Shown piece after piece: positions 10,104 through 21,177 of a DNA stretch of 64,000 nucleotides. The translations under genes were made by a program, and so were the position numbers. The stretch covers positions 6,331,505-6,395,504 of the forward strand of contig JAPVLO010000161.1 of NCBI GenBank assembly GCA_027257055.1, written 5' to 3'. The notes under the pieces are model-generated. The model searched no databases and was not told the origin of the DNA. It saw only the letters and a list, made by a program, of their open reading frames with translations. The first letter of the stretch is position 1. Each line of letters starts with the position of its first letter. Source of the DNA: Cephalopachus bancanus (taxonomy: Eukaryota > Chordata > Mammalia > Primates > Tarsiidae).

Positions 10104-13100
10104 CTATGAGAGGTCACTCAGTATTATAGACTCTAGTTCCATCCAGGTTGCTGCGAAATTCATGATTTTGTTCTTTTTCATGGCTGTGTAGTATTCCATC
10201 GTGTATATGTACCACATTTTTTTAATCCAGTCCTCTTTTGATGGGCAGCATGGTTGTTTCCAGGTTCTTGCTATTGTGAACAACGCTGAGATAAACATAC
10301 ATGTGCAGGTATCTTTTTTATAGAGTGACTTGAGTTCTTCAGGGTATATTCCCAGTAGGGGGATTGTGGAGTCATATGGAAAGTCGATTTTTAGAGCTTT
10401 TAGGAATCGCCACACTGCTTTCCACAGAGGTTGCACTAGTTTACACTCCCACCAACAGTGTAGAAGTGTTCCCTTTTCACCACAGCCTCTCCAGCAGCTG
10501 TTATTTTTTGACTTGTTGATAATTGCCATTCTGACTGGAGTTAGTTGGTATCTCAGTGTCATTTTGATTTGCATCTCCCTGATGATTAGTGAGGTTGAGC
10601 ATTTCTTCATGTGTTTGTTGGCTGCTCGGAAGTCTTCTTTTGTGAAGTGTCTGTTCATATCTTTTGCCCATTTTATAATGGTGTTTTTTGTTTTTTTTTT
10701 TTCAGCACATTTGAGTTCCTTGTAGATCCAGGATGTTAAGCCTTTGTCAGACCTGGTGTTGGCAAATACTTTTTCCCAGTCTGTAGGCTGTCTCCCTGCT
10801 CTCTTGATGGTTTCTTTGGCTTTGCAGAAGCTTGTCAGTTTAATAAGGTCCCACTTGTCTATCTTCTCTCTTATGACCTGTGGGTTTCGGGTTTTGTTCA
10901 GGAATTGGATGCCAGTTCCGATTTCCAAGAGGGCATTTCCTTCCTTTTCTAAGGTTCTTATGGTTTGAGGTTTTACATTTAGGTCTCTGATCCATTTGGA
11001 GTTAACCTTTGTGCATGGGGATGGATAGGGGTCCTGTTTCAATCTTCTGCATGTGGTCAGCCAGTTTTCCCAGCACCATTTACTGAATAGGTTCTCCTCT
11101 CCCCAGTGGTAGGTGGTGGGGGCTTTGTCGAAGATGAATTGGTTGAGAAATTGAGGTTCTGCTTCAGGAATCTCAATTTTATTCCATTGATCTATATGCC
11201 TGTTCCTGTACCAATACCAAGCTGTTTTGATGATTGTAGCTTTATAGTAAAGTTTGAAGTCTAGTAATGTGATACCACCTGCTTTGGTTTTTTTTTTTTT
11301 TTTGAGTTGGAGTCTCACTCTGTCGCCCAGACTGGAGTGCAGTGGCCGCTTCCGGCCACCGCAGCCTCGACCTGCTGGGCTCCGGCGATCCTTCTGCCTC
11401 AGCCTTCCCAATAGCCGGAATTACAGGCATGCACTACCATGCCCGGCTGATTTTTTGATTTATTGTAGAGATGAGATCTCGCTGCCCAGGCGGGTCTCGA
11501 ACCCGCGGGCTCAGGCAATCCACTCACCTCAGCCTCCCAAAGGCGCGGGATTACAGGCTGAGCCACTGAGCCCGGCTTGCTTTGGTTTTTTTGAAGAGGA
11601 TTGTTCTGGATATTCTTGGACGTTTGTTGTTCCATATGAATTCCTGTGTTGTTTTTTCTAGGTCTGAGAAGAATGTTGCTGGTAATTTGGTGGGTATTGC
11701 ATTGAATTTGTAGATTGCCTTAGGTAAGATGGACATCTTCACAATGTTGATTCTTCCGATCCATGAGCATGGGACATTTTTCCACTTGTTTATGTCATCT
11801 TTGATTTCTTTGAGCAGTGTTTTGTAATTTTCATTTTAAAGTTCTTTCACATCTCTGGTTAGGAAGATGCCCAGGTATTTCATTTATTTTGTGGCTATTG
11901 TGAATGGAATTGTATTTTTTCTTTGGGTTTCTGTTTGTTTATTATTGGTGTAGAGAAATGCGATTGTCTTTTGTACATTTATTTTGTATCCTGAGACTTT
12001 GCCATAGGCCTTTATCAATGTAAGGAGGCTTTTGACAGATTCTCCTGGGTTTTCAAGGTACACAATCATATCATATGCAAAGAGAGATAACTTGACTTCC
12101 TCTTTTCCTGCTTGGATACCCCTGATTGCCTCCTCTTCTCTGATTGCTCTAGCCAGGACATCCAATACGATGTTGAACAGGAGGGGTGAGAGTGGGCATC
12201 CTTGTCTAGTTCCAGTTTTCAGGGGAATTGGTTCCAATTTTTGTCCATTTAGGAGTATGCTGGCTGTGGGTTTCTCATAGATGGCTTTTACTATTTTGAA
12301 GTATGTTCCCCGTATGCCTAGATGTTCAAGGGCTTTTATCAAGAAAGGGTGCTGGATTTTATCAAAAGCTTTTTCTGCATCTAATGATATGATTGTGGTT
12401 TTTGTTTTGACATCTGTTGATGTATTTAATTACATTTATGGTTTTATGAATGTTGAACCAGCTTGCATCCCAGGAATGAAGCCTATTTGGTCATGATGGG
12501 TGATTTTTGAGATGTATTGGTGAATCTGGTTTGCTAGGTGCTTGTTGAGAATTTTAGCATCTGTGCTCATCAAAGATATCAGCCTGTAGTTCTCTTTCTT
12601 TGTTGGATCTTTACCTGGCTTGGGTATCAATGTGATGTTGGCTACGTAAAATGATTTGGGGAGAGTTCCATCTTTTTCATCGCCTGGAATACCTTCAGTA
12701 GGATTGGTATGAGCTCCTCCTTAAATGTCTTGTAGAATTCTGCTGGAAAGCCATCTGGACCAGGGCTTTTTTTTGTAGGAAGTTTTCTTATTACATAGTC
12801 GATTTCCTTGATTGTTATTGGTCTATTTAGGGTCTCAGTTTCTTCTTGTTCCAACCTAGGTAGGTTGTGTGATGTCAGAAAGTCCTCCATTTCCTTAAGG
12901 CTTTCAAGTTTGTTTCCATACAAGTGTACGTAGTAGTCTCTAATGATCTTTTGTATTTCTTCAGGGTCAGATGTGACTTCATCTTTTGTGTTTCTGATTG
13001 TGTTTATTTGTCTCAGTCTAGCTAGGGGACCATCGATCTTGTTTATCCTTTCGAAGAACCAGCTTTTTGTTTCATTGATTTTTTTTCTATTATCTTTTTG

Positions 13101-14154
13101 TCTTCTATGTCCTGGATTTGGGCTTTTATTTTGGAGATCTGGATTCTTCTGCTGAAATTAGGGTTTTTGTGGTCTTGTTTTTCCAGCTTCTTTAGGTGGC
13201 TTGTTAGGTTGTCAATTTCTGTTCCTTTCATTTTCTTCATGTGTGTTTGTAGGGATATAAATTCCCCTCTTACTACAGCTTTCAGGGCATCCCAGAGACT
13301 TTGGTAAGATGTTTCTTCATTTTCATTTGTTTCCAGGTATCTTTTGATCTCTGTTTGATTTCATCATTGACCCAGGAGTTGTTTAGCATCATGCTGTTTA
13401 GTGTCCATGTCTTTGTGAGGTTTGGGGAGACTTTGTTGGTGTCAATGTTTACTTTTATTCCACTGTGGTCCGAGAAGGTGCATGGTAGAATTTCAGTCCT
13501 TTTAAATTTGCTTATGCTTGATTTATGGCCGAGTATGTGGTTGATCTTAGAATATGTTCCATGTGATGATGAGTAGAATGTGTATTCTGTGGTCTTTGGA
13601 TGGAGTGTTCTGTAGGTATCAATTAAGTTCATTTGGTCCAAAGTCACATTGAGGTTCCGGATCTCCTTGCTGATTTTTTGTCCTGATGATCTGTCTAGGG
13701 TTGTGTGTGGGGTATTAAAGTCCCTAGTTATGATGGTGTTGGAGTCAATATCTTTCTTTAGTTTTCCTAGAAGTTGCTTTATGAAAGTTGGCACACCTAT
13801 GTTGCTTGCATATATGTTTAGGATCGATATTTCTTGTTGATGGATTGAGCCTTTTATCATTATGTAGTGGCCTTCTGTATCTTTTTTGATTTTTAATAGC
13901 GTGAAGGGTATTTTGTCTGAAATTAAGATTGCTACTCCTCCTTTCTTTTGTATTCCGTTCGCCTGAAAGCTTATTTCCCATCCTCTTGCTTTGAGTCCGT
14001 TGGTGTCCTTTCTAGTGAGGTGAATCTCTTGAAGGCAATAGATTGTTGCCTGATAATATTTTATCCATTTTGCCATTCTATGTCTTTTCAGTGGTGCATT
14101 TAGTCCATTCACATTTAGGCTAATAATTGAAATGTAAGAGTTGATCCCTGTCAT
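10104..14154 (-). pseudogene. L1 ORF2 (endonuclease and reverse transcriptase), broken
   Basis: ORF2p nicks target DNA and reverse-transcribes L1 RNA. The endonuclease piece (13282-14154, starting MTGINSYISIISLNVNGLN) keeps the asparagine of NVNGLN, the glutamate of CLQEIHL, DFNTP and SDHSG. The expected aspartate in the SKIDHI motif is asparagine (SKINHI). Further pieces follow in at least three different frames at 13043-13240, 12642-12923, 12436-12630, 11884-12342 and 11551-11742. The reverse transcriptase active-site motif reads FAYD instead of FADD at about 12050-12080. An Alu splits the last part. The C-terminal piece (10104 to about 11280) holds the cysteine-rich zinc-knuckle-like region and ends SIILSDLS. 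The gene is dead. Confidence 0.85.
11280..11592 (-). mobile_element. Alu inserted in L1 ORF2, with 15-bp target duplication
   Basis: The duplication tgctttggttttttt lies at 11280 and 11578. Between them is a full dimeric Alu, reading from the gagttggagtctcactctgt end to gagcccggc at 11576. It is inserted in the same orientation as the L1, so it is younger than the L1. It belongs to the group with a short deletion in the left arm (ctcgctgcccaggcggg). Confidence 0.93.
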
Positions 14155-14226
14155 AAGGTTCTTACAGAGTTATTCCTGCTTGATGGTTGTCTTTCTTTGG
14201 GTTTAGGAGTTGGTTCATGTGTGTTT

Positions 14227-15189
14227 TTAATCTTTTGCCTGTACTCTTGTGAAGAATGTTGTTGTTCTTTTTTCTTTTTCTTCTGTGTTCAGTACTTTCT
14301 TAAGTGTTTCTTGTAGAGGTGGTCTGGTGGCAGTGTAGGTTCTTAGGGATGGGATATGTGGAAAAGATTTCAAATCTCCCTCACTAATGAAGCTTAGTTT
14401 GGCTGTGTAGGTTATTCTTGGGTGAAATTGTTTCTCTTTAAGAACTTTGAAGATAGGGCTCCAGGCTCTCCTAGCCTGAAGGCTTTCTGTGGATAAATCT
14501 GCTGCTATTCTAATTGGTTTTCCCTGGCAGGTAGTCTGGCCTTTTTCTCTTGCTGCCTTTAGGATTTTTTCTTTTATAGCTACTTTGTTTAGGTGAATTA
14601 TTATGTGTCTTGGAGTTGGTCTTCTCATTTGTTGTCTTGCAGGGGTTCTCTGAATCTCTTGTGTGAATTTTTTCATCCTTGATGAGATGAGGGAAGTTTT
14701 CTTGAATGATTTCATGAAATGTTTGTTCCAGTGTGGCTTCTGTTTCTCTCTCTGCCTCAGAAGCCCAAGTACTCTTAGGTTTGGTCTCTTGAAGTGATCA
14801 TTCATCTCTTGCAGGTTTAGTTCTGTCTTTTTGAGCTTCTTTTCTATGCTTTTGACAGTTTTGGATAGTTCTGTGTTTTGGTCTTCGAGCTCTGAGATTC
14901 TTTCTTCTGCTTTGCTGATTCTGTTTTCCATGCTTATTAGTCTGTTATTCATTTTCATCACAGTATTCTTTACTGCTGTTATTTCTGACATCAGCTCCTT
15001 CCTATTTTCCTCTTGTCTCTCCTCAATTTTTAAAATTCTTTCCATTAATGTCTTGATGTCTGGGTTTGTTGGATGTAACCAGTCATTCTGGGGGCTCTTC
15101 ATTGTTTGTGTTCCAGAATCTGTTTTCTCAGTGTCTGATCTCCCAGGGGTCTGTGTGAGAACCATATTCTTCTTTTGGTTTTTCTTCAT
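14227..15189 (-). CDS. L1 ORF1 protein frame, open but internally shifted
   Basis: ORF1p is the RNA-binding trimeric chaperone of L1. The 320-codon frame starts MKKNQKKNMVLTQ and has a coiled coil at about residues 45-130 (RISKAEERISELEDQ). An RNA-binding part with TPRHIIIHLNKV and KEKILKAAREKGQ follows, then a C-terminal domain with KLSFISEGDLK. Between residues of roughly 143 and 180 the translation no longer resembles ORF1p (RQREKQKPHWNKHF), while another frame of the same DNA does. The frame therefore stays open through two compensating indels near 14760 and 14660. The product is probably not functional. Confidence 0.75.
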   Translation of the reverse strand: MKKNQKKNMVLTQTPGRSDTEKTDSGTQTMKSPQNDWLHPTNPDIKTLMERILKIEERQEENRKELMSEITAVKNTVMKMNNRLISMENRISKAEERISELEDQNTELSKTVKSIEKKLKKTELNLQEMNDHFKRPNLRVLGLLRQREKQKPHWNKHFMKSFKKTSLISSRMKKFTQEIQRTPARQQMRRPTPRHIIIHLNKVAIKEKILKAAREKGQTTCQGKPIRIAADLSTESLQARRAWSPIFKVLKEKQFHPRITYTAKLSFISEGDLKSFPHIPSLRTYTATRPPLQETLKKVLNTEEKEKRTTTFFTRVQAKD

Positions 15190-16587
15190 TTGTGTGGTTT
15201 TTCTCCCTCCCTACTTTTTCCTTCCCTCCATGTCACCGTCTTATTTAATTCTGTTATTCAGGGGTAAAGGGATTGGTTTTACTTCCGTTTGTTCAATCTC
15301 CTATTCTTTATGTATGCCCTCTTACTTTGTTTAATTCTGGAGTTGCACTGTAGGTTTGGGGTTGTCCTTTTTGCAGTTTTGAGGTTTACTTAAGAGGAGA
15401 GCTGTGATTCAAAATATATCTGCAGGTCCTGGTATTCACTGACAGGTGTGTGAATAATCTGGAACCCTCTTCCCACTGCCTTGGAATCTAGCCGTGGGGC
15501 TATAGGTTTACTCCCTGAAATAAAATGTGGTTAGCAGAGGGGAGAGAATGGAGCAGACAGTGGGTTGAAGTGGGGGGTGGAGAGATAGAGGAGTAAGGGG
15601 GGAAACAAATGAGTGTGCCAACAAATAGGGAGAGAGGCCTATACTGAAACAGATAAAAACAATAGACCACAGCTACAGATGAACCAACTCTCATACAAAA
15701 AATAAAATAAAATAAAACATATAGTGATGCTAACATACAAGCTAACCAACCACCTTATTAGTGTGCTGTTCCTCTATACAAAGATATGGTTTACAGAGAG
15801 AAGAAAAGAGAAGAAAAGGAAGAGGAAAAAAGAAAAAAAGGAACAATACAGTAGGAATAGAATTAAGTCATTAAACTAACAGTATCAATGAAGCACACTC
15901 TGAGACATTTCGTTTAAGTCCAATGTCCTTTCAGTTCTGATTTCTAGTTTTATTTTCTAGCTGGTAAATTAGTTTGCAGTTAGGGTGAGTTGCCCCTGGT
16001 CTGCTGTGAAGGACAGTTCAGATCATCCTCCGTTCACCACTCTGGCCTATGTCTTATTCAAGCTTGTTTCTCCCGTTTCAGTGATGTTACCTTGAATCGC
16101 CAGCAGGTGGTGCTATCTCAGCTGCTCATCCCAGAGGGGGTGGGGCCGGACAGGAAGGCAGAGGTTGAAGATGGCTGCCTGCCTCAGGGCAGAAGGCAGG
16201 AGACTTATGGTGGACAGGATGTCTAGGTTGCAGGAGAGGTGGCAGCGATCCCAACAGATCTTCCCTGAAGGGGCTTGAAGGACTGAAGTGGATTGCCTCC
16301 GGCCCGGGTGGTGCAATGTGCTATGGCTGCCTCGGAGGCCACAGCAGCGGTGGCGGTGGCGGTGGCGGTGGCGGCAGTGCCATTTGCACTGCAGTGACTG
16401 TCCAGTCCGCTGTGATGCCCCAGTGGTGGCAACATCCGAGCTCTGTATGAAAAGCAGGCTGCAATGTTGGGGTCCGCAGCCCCCGGGCGAGAGTCAGAGA
16501 CCCACTGCAGTTCTCCTTTGCAGAGGGTTTCACAGACCGGGTTGCCCCGTCGCCATCTTGCCGCTTCCCCTGGGATATGCTTTTTTT

Positions 16588-17486
16588 AAAGCAATAATTT
16601 ATATCTACAGGAAGGCAGTGAAACTATAATATGAGTTAATTATATCATAAATTGTGATTCTTAGATTTACCAATGAGAAGAGTGACATATAAAGTAATTT
16701 ATAGTCATTTTTAATATATAAAATACCATACAAGTATTCCTTGTATAATTGTGTACTTATATTTAGAACAAGAATTGAAAATTCAAGTGGACCCAGATGA
16801 CTAAAAGATTAAAACAGAATACTGTTACTCAAAAGATGTTCTGTGGGATTTAACGCTGCTTTTTCTTGGGTTCAACAGTTCTTTTGTGTGTGTGTCTGTG
16901 CCCAAAATGTGTATTTTTAACACACAATGAAGAAATTAAACATGACATAAAAAAATCTCAATTGTGTTTCAGACAATAATTTTGCATGACATTTTGTGAC
17001 TTTACTGCCAAGATTGTCAATATTGCTAATATCTAAAACTATGGTTATCCTAATGAAGAGCATCAAATTAACAGTCAGACTTTATGAAACTAGATGTTTT
17101 CAACTTAAGTGCTAAGTCTAACAATAAAATTTACTGTCCAATTCAGGACAATTTTTTTTCAGTGAAAGTCATCATTTAATAATGACATGAAGGGGGCAGG
17201 TATAAACTAGGAACATCTTGCATAAACTAGAGCATTTTTAATTTTCTTCAGTTTACTGATGATATTTTAAAGATAATTGTAACTGTAAAATACTAAAATT
17301 TACTATTTAAAAAGCTACTATGAAAGCATATAATATTACAAAATCTTATAATGTTGTGACATTTAAAATATACTTGTTAATATTTTTCTGAAACAAATAT
17401 ACACCATTATTCTCTCAAGTATGAGTCTAGATATATAATATATGTTTGTAGATAGACATAGATACAGATATATACTTAGAGAATAG
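16588..17486. other. SEPTIN14 intron, no recognised feature
   Basis: AT-rich sequence with no exon-like open frame and no repeat that I can name. A short gtgtgtgtctgtg tract lies at about 16884. Confidence 0.45.
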
Positions 17487-17488
17487 TA

Positions 17489-18330
17489 TGAGGGGACCCC
17501 CCCAACCTAGAATTTATTTATGAAAAATTGTGTATTTATTCTTACATTAAAGTTCAGTCCCCTTCAAATATAATATACTTATTGAGATGCTTTTTCCACT
17601 GATCAAAACAGGTTTTGAACTCATCACTTTGGATACCTTTTAGTGCTTCTGCCCTTTTTTTTTTTTTTGAGTTGGAGTCTCACTCTGTTGCCCAGACTGG
17701 AGCGCAGTGGCCGCTCCCGGCCACCGCAGCCTCGACCTGCTGGGCTCTAGTGATCCTTCCGCCTTAGCCTTCCATGTAGCTGGAACAACAGGCGCACGCT
17801 ACCACACCCTGCTAGTTTTTGATTTATTGTAGAGATGAGGTCTCGCCAAGTGCCCAGGTGGGTCTCGAACCCATGGGCTCAGGCAATCCTATTCACCTCA
17901 GCCTCCCAAGGCGCGGGATTACAGGCTGAGCTTCTGCCCTTTTTTGTTTTACCTCTTCCACATCGGCATATTGTTGCCTTTTGAGGACTTTTTTCATCAG
18001 GCGGTGGTTGGGGAGAGAAAAAAATGTTGCTAGTGGTGGGAGGAGAAGGGGATGAGATCAAGCGAATAGGGAGGGTGGGGCGTGGGGTTCATTCAAAATA
18101 GAGGGCAGGTTGTTGGTGTTAATCCCCCATCATGAAATAGACAAACGTGTTGAAAGAATCTCCCCTTTCCCCAAAAAATTCACTGAAGCAGAACACAGAC
18201 GCTCTGAACAATGCTAGCCGGAACACTGATGCCGATGGGTTCCTAGAACACTTAACTAGCAGGGGAAGCCTGTACTACAAGGAATCCACCCTCTAAAAGA
18301 TCATTCCAATTTTTGGGGGGTCCACCCTCA
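17489..18330 (-). mobile_element. Degraded Tc1/mariner DNA transposon remnant
   Basis: The ends are an inverted repeat flanked by TA. The left end reads TGAGGGGACCCCCC from 17489. The right end, read inward, is TGAGGGTGGACCCCCC from 18330. On the - strand, fragments of the transposase C-terminal half are readable. These are a HPPYSLDLIPF-like stretch (about 18040-18080), KKVLKRQQYADVEEVK (about 17945-18000) and, past an Alu, FDQWKKHLNKYI followed by FEGD and a stop (about 17565-17625). Stops and frameshifts break it and the N-terminal half is missing. Without the Alu it is about 570 bases, so it is an internally deleted copy. Confidence 0.75.
17645..17945 (-). mobile_element. Alu inside the mariner remnant, 5' truncated
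   Basis: The target duplication gcttctgccctttttt lies at 17645-17660 and 17930-17945. The element ends attacaggctgag, lacking the final 14 or so bases (ccaccgagcccggc) of complete copies. It splits the mariner transposase remnant just before the QWKK motif. Confidence 0.92.
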
Positions 18331-18333
18331 TAC

Positions 18334-19617
18334 CTATATCCCATGTGGATAACTAAATATGTCTAAGAAGTATTGTAAACATTTATGTTTTGGTATTTTC
18401 CACATCTTTATTAATATTCATCTAGGTGAGTTAATAGAGCACAGTATATGTACTACACAGATTTCTTGCATATCATCATTCATAAAAAGAAAATTCAAGT
18501 ATTAAATTTTGAAAGACTAAAACTTTAAAATAATGCATGTAAAACTATTCTTTATTATAATATATATATATGTATACTTTCTTCTTCCAAATTTATTCAA
18601 GATAGAGTATAATAAAAATATAGCTAAACTAGAACCACTCAAAGAAAAGAAGTAGGGTAGGAACCTTGTAATACAGGGTAAGAGATATTGATATCTCTTG
18701 ACTTGTTTCTAAGATGTGCCTCTTGGTGTCTTGCTTCAGGATAACTTAGTCAAATGTTCAAGAAGCCCAGGCATGGAAAGAGAACATGAGATACAGAGAT
18801 CTCACTAGCAAATTAAAGTCATGAACTTGTACAAAAATAATAAAAAAGTCCTTAGCATTACTTTCTAACTCCTAAAAATGAATCTATTGCAAAGAATCAT
18901 TGCGACATATGATACAAAATAAATTTAATGAAGAATCATTGAGCAAGAGTAAATAGCAAAAACTTTGTTGATGGAACAGGAACCAGGGTAGCAAATCAGA
19001 GTAGATATCCTTAGAAGTACTGATGACTACTTATGCATAACCCAAAGAACCACTGCTTATTACTGTATTGAACTTTTGACAATACACTTAAATGCTTGCC
19101 AAACATATGTTAAATTATTATCAAACTTGAGAAACACAAGGAGCATCCAGTTAACAGGCAGACTTTATGTTGTTGAACAAAGACATGTCAAAGACTTAGG
19201 CTTGCCTTTTAATAAAATCCAAGATGACATTGCCTCCTTCACATGGCTAATTGAATTAATTTTAAGCCTCACAGGTTAAATAACACTTCTGAGAAAACCA
19301 AAAAGTTTTTAAAATTTTTATGTTTTTTTTCTACACTTAAGCTAATTTTATATAATAAGAAATTTATCAAGCTTTCCTTCATAAGATCTTTACCAATTAA
19401 GTTCTTGAGTACTGTTTCACAGTCCATGCTATATCTTATTGTATGTATTTTTAGTGAGCATGGATTTATCAAACTTTATTAGAAAAGATTTTGTGGAGAA
19501 AATGTAGAATAAGACAATATATCTCATTAAAGTGTTTTTAAAATTGTATTTTGTTCACCGCTGTGGATTTTTTTAAACATTTGGTTCAATGAGAACACAT
19601 TTGCAATTTAAGTCAGG
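18334..19617. other. SEPTIN14 intron, unassigned
   Basis: AT-rich DNA with a short TA repeat at about 18559-18571. A 67-codon + frame at 19076-19279 has no recognised family, splice context or start context, so I do not call it a gene. Confidence 0.4.
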
Positions 19618-20812
19618 AAAAATTAAATCAAGCCCCCTATCACCATACACAAAAATTAACTCTAAATGGATCAAAGACCTAAATGTAAATCCTCAAGCTA
19701 TAAGAACCTTAGAAAATGCAGGAGACACCCTTATGGAAATTGGAACTGGCAATCAATTCCTGATCAAAACTCTAAGTGCCTATACCATAAGAAATAAGAT
19801 AGACAAGTGGGACCTCATCAAACTGACTTTTGTTTCTGCAAAGCAAAATAAACCATCAAGAGAGCAGGGAGGCAGCCCACAGAATAGGAATAGGATAGGA
19901 AAAAATATTTGCCAGCTGTATATCTGACAAAGGCCTAACATCTAGGATCTACAAGGAACTCAAAATGTGCTGAAAATAAACAACAAACAAACAGCCCCAT
20001 TATAAAGTGGACAAAAGATATGATTAGACACGTTTCAAAAGAGGTCATAGGAGCAGCCAACAGAAACATGAGAAACTGCTCAGCTTTACTAGTCATCAGA
20101 GAAATGCAAATTTAAACCATATTGAAATACCCCCTTACTCCAGTCGGGATGGCCATCAGAAAAAACAACAGATGTTGGAGAGGATGGATCGAAAAGGGAA
20201 CACTGTTGATGGAGTGTAAGCTAGTACAGTCTTTGTGGAAACCACTATGGCAATTCCTAAAAGATCTAAAAATAAGCCTTCCATATGATCTCACAATCCC
20301 CCTACTGGGAATATACCCAGAGGAACTCAAATCACTCTCTGAATAAGATACCTTCACATGCATGTGTATTGCAGCATTGTTCACAATAGCAAAAACATGG
20401 AACCAACTGTACTGCCCATCAAAAGAGGACTGGATAAAACAATGTGGTATATATACACAATGGAATATTACACTGCCATCAACAAGGACAAAATCATGAA
20501 CCTTGCAGCAACTTGGATGGACTTAGAGTCTATAATACTGAGTGATCTATCACAGGAACAAAGAGTTGAGTATCACATGTTCTCACTCATAAGCAGACCT
20601 TGAACAATTATAATAATACTATAAGAATGGGATTGGCAATAGGGGGAAACTCCAGGGGAGGGGGCAGAGGGATTGGCAGTAGTGGGAAAATGCCGGAGTG
20701 GAGGCACACCTCATCATCAAATGTACCTGCATAATGAACATTTGGATACCTAACCCTGAATTGTACCCCACATCTTTAAAATTAAAAAAAATTAAAAGAA
20801 AAAAGAAAAATT
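19618..20812 (+). mobile_element. L1, sense, 5' truncated (ORF2 C-terminus and 3' UTR)
   Basis: Begins in the ORF2 C-terminal third (translated [21 protein letters not shown], interrupted by stops and indels) and runs to the 3' UTR and A-rich tail. The end accccacatctttaaaatta followed by A-rich sequence marks a 3' UTR type different from the young L1 at 9.8 kb. It lies in the same orientation as SEPTIN14, just before its last exon. Confidence 0.85.
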
Positions 20813-20997
20813 ACATATCTGAGTGTTTACTTTAATCACTTGTTAGAGATTGAGTTTTGAGATTGTTATTAAAATCATGTTCCACTTTGGTGGATTATGG
20901 TATGTTTAATAACTGGAAAAAGACAAGTAACAAACAAAACAAGTTTGGATGTTTTGCCACAATCTGCTTTGAATCTTAATTGCACATTTTTTCACAG

Positions 20998-21177
20998 CTA
21001 CAGGACAAGTTTGAGCAGCTTAAAATGGTCCAACTAGAGGAGATAATGAAGCTTGAAGAAGAGAGAAGACAATTGGAAGAAGAAATAAGAGATTTTTATA
21101 AAATGAAGGCTACCTCTGAAACATTGCAGGCTCAGATGTGCACCAATATAAAGAAGGATAAAGATCGTAAGAAATAG
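20998..21177 (+). CDS. SEPTIN14: SEPTIN14 last exon with stop codon
   Basis: A T-rich acceptor (tttttcacag) leads into an open frame in the phase expected from the penultimate exon. It encodes 59 residues of heptad-like coiled coil ([20 protein letters not shown]) and ends KKDKDRKK before TAG at 21175. SEPTIN14 also has a basic tail of this kind, and the other septins of its group are similar. Together the three exons give an uninterrupted C-terminal septin tail of about 160 residues. The exon is 19.3 kb from its partner because of L1, mariner, LTR and Alu insertions in the intron. No disabling change is seen, so the gene looks functional, at least at this end. Confidence 0.87.
   Translation, partial: LQDKFEQLKMVQLEEIMKLEEERRQLEEEIRDFYKMKATSETLQAQMCTNIKKDKDRKK

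Larger units (their letters stand above)
9789..16587 (-). mobile_element. Near full-length L1, antisense, with 14-bp target duplication
   Basis: The 5' end (gatggcgac-like, read on the - strand) is at about 16573 and the 3' end at about 9851. An ORF1 frame (14227-15189) and a broken ORF2 (about 10100-14154) lie between. The flanks gatatgcttttttt at 9789 and 16574 repeat exactly, and the site reads TTT/AAAA on the - strand, the usual L1 endonuclease target. About 36 bases of unrelated sequence lie between two T-runs at 9804-9850, suggesting a 3' transduction. The 5' UTR (about 15190-16573) is GC-rich near its start. It has a purine tract (15777-15842 on the + strand) and a GGTGGC-type hexamer repeat near 16345-16376. 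An Alu interrupts ORF2. Confidence 0.85.

Noticed and set aside
10330..10968. Long + strand frames over the young L1
   Set aside because: They are antisense shadows of L1 ORF2, as are similar + frames at 13301-13576, 14831-15334 and 26086-26604.
16288..16629. 113-codon + frame and Pro-rich - frames near the L1 5' end
   Set aside because: They cover the GC-rich L1 5' UTR with its hexamer repeat and show no known domain.
228..21177. Assignment of the septin exons to SEPTIN10
   Set aside because: The words [15 protein letters not shown] and FYKMKA fit SEPTIN14 better as I recall both proteins. The choice is not absolute without an alignment.
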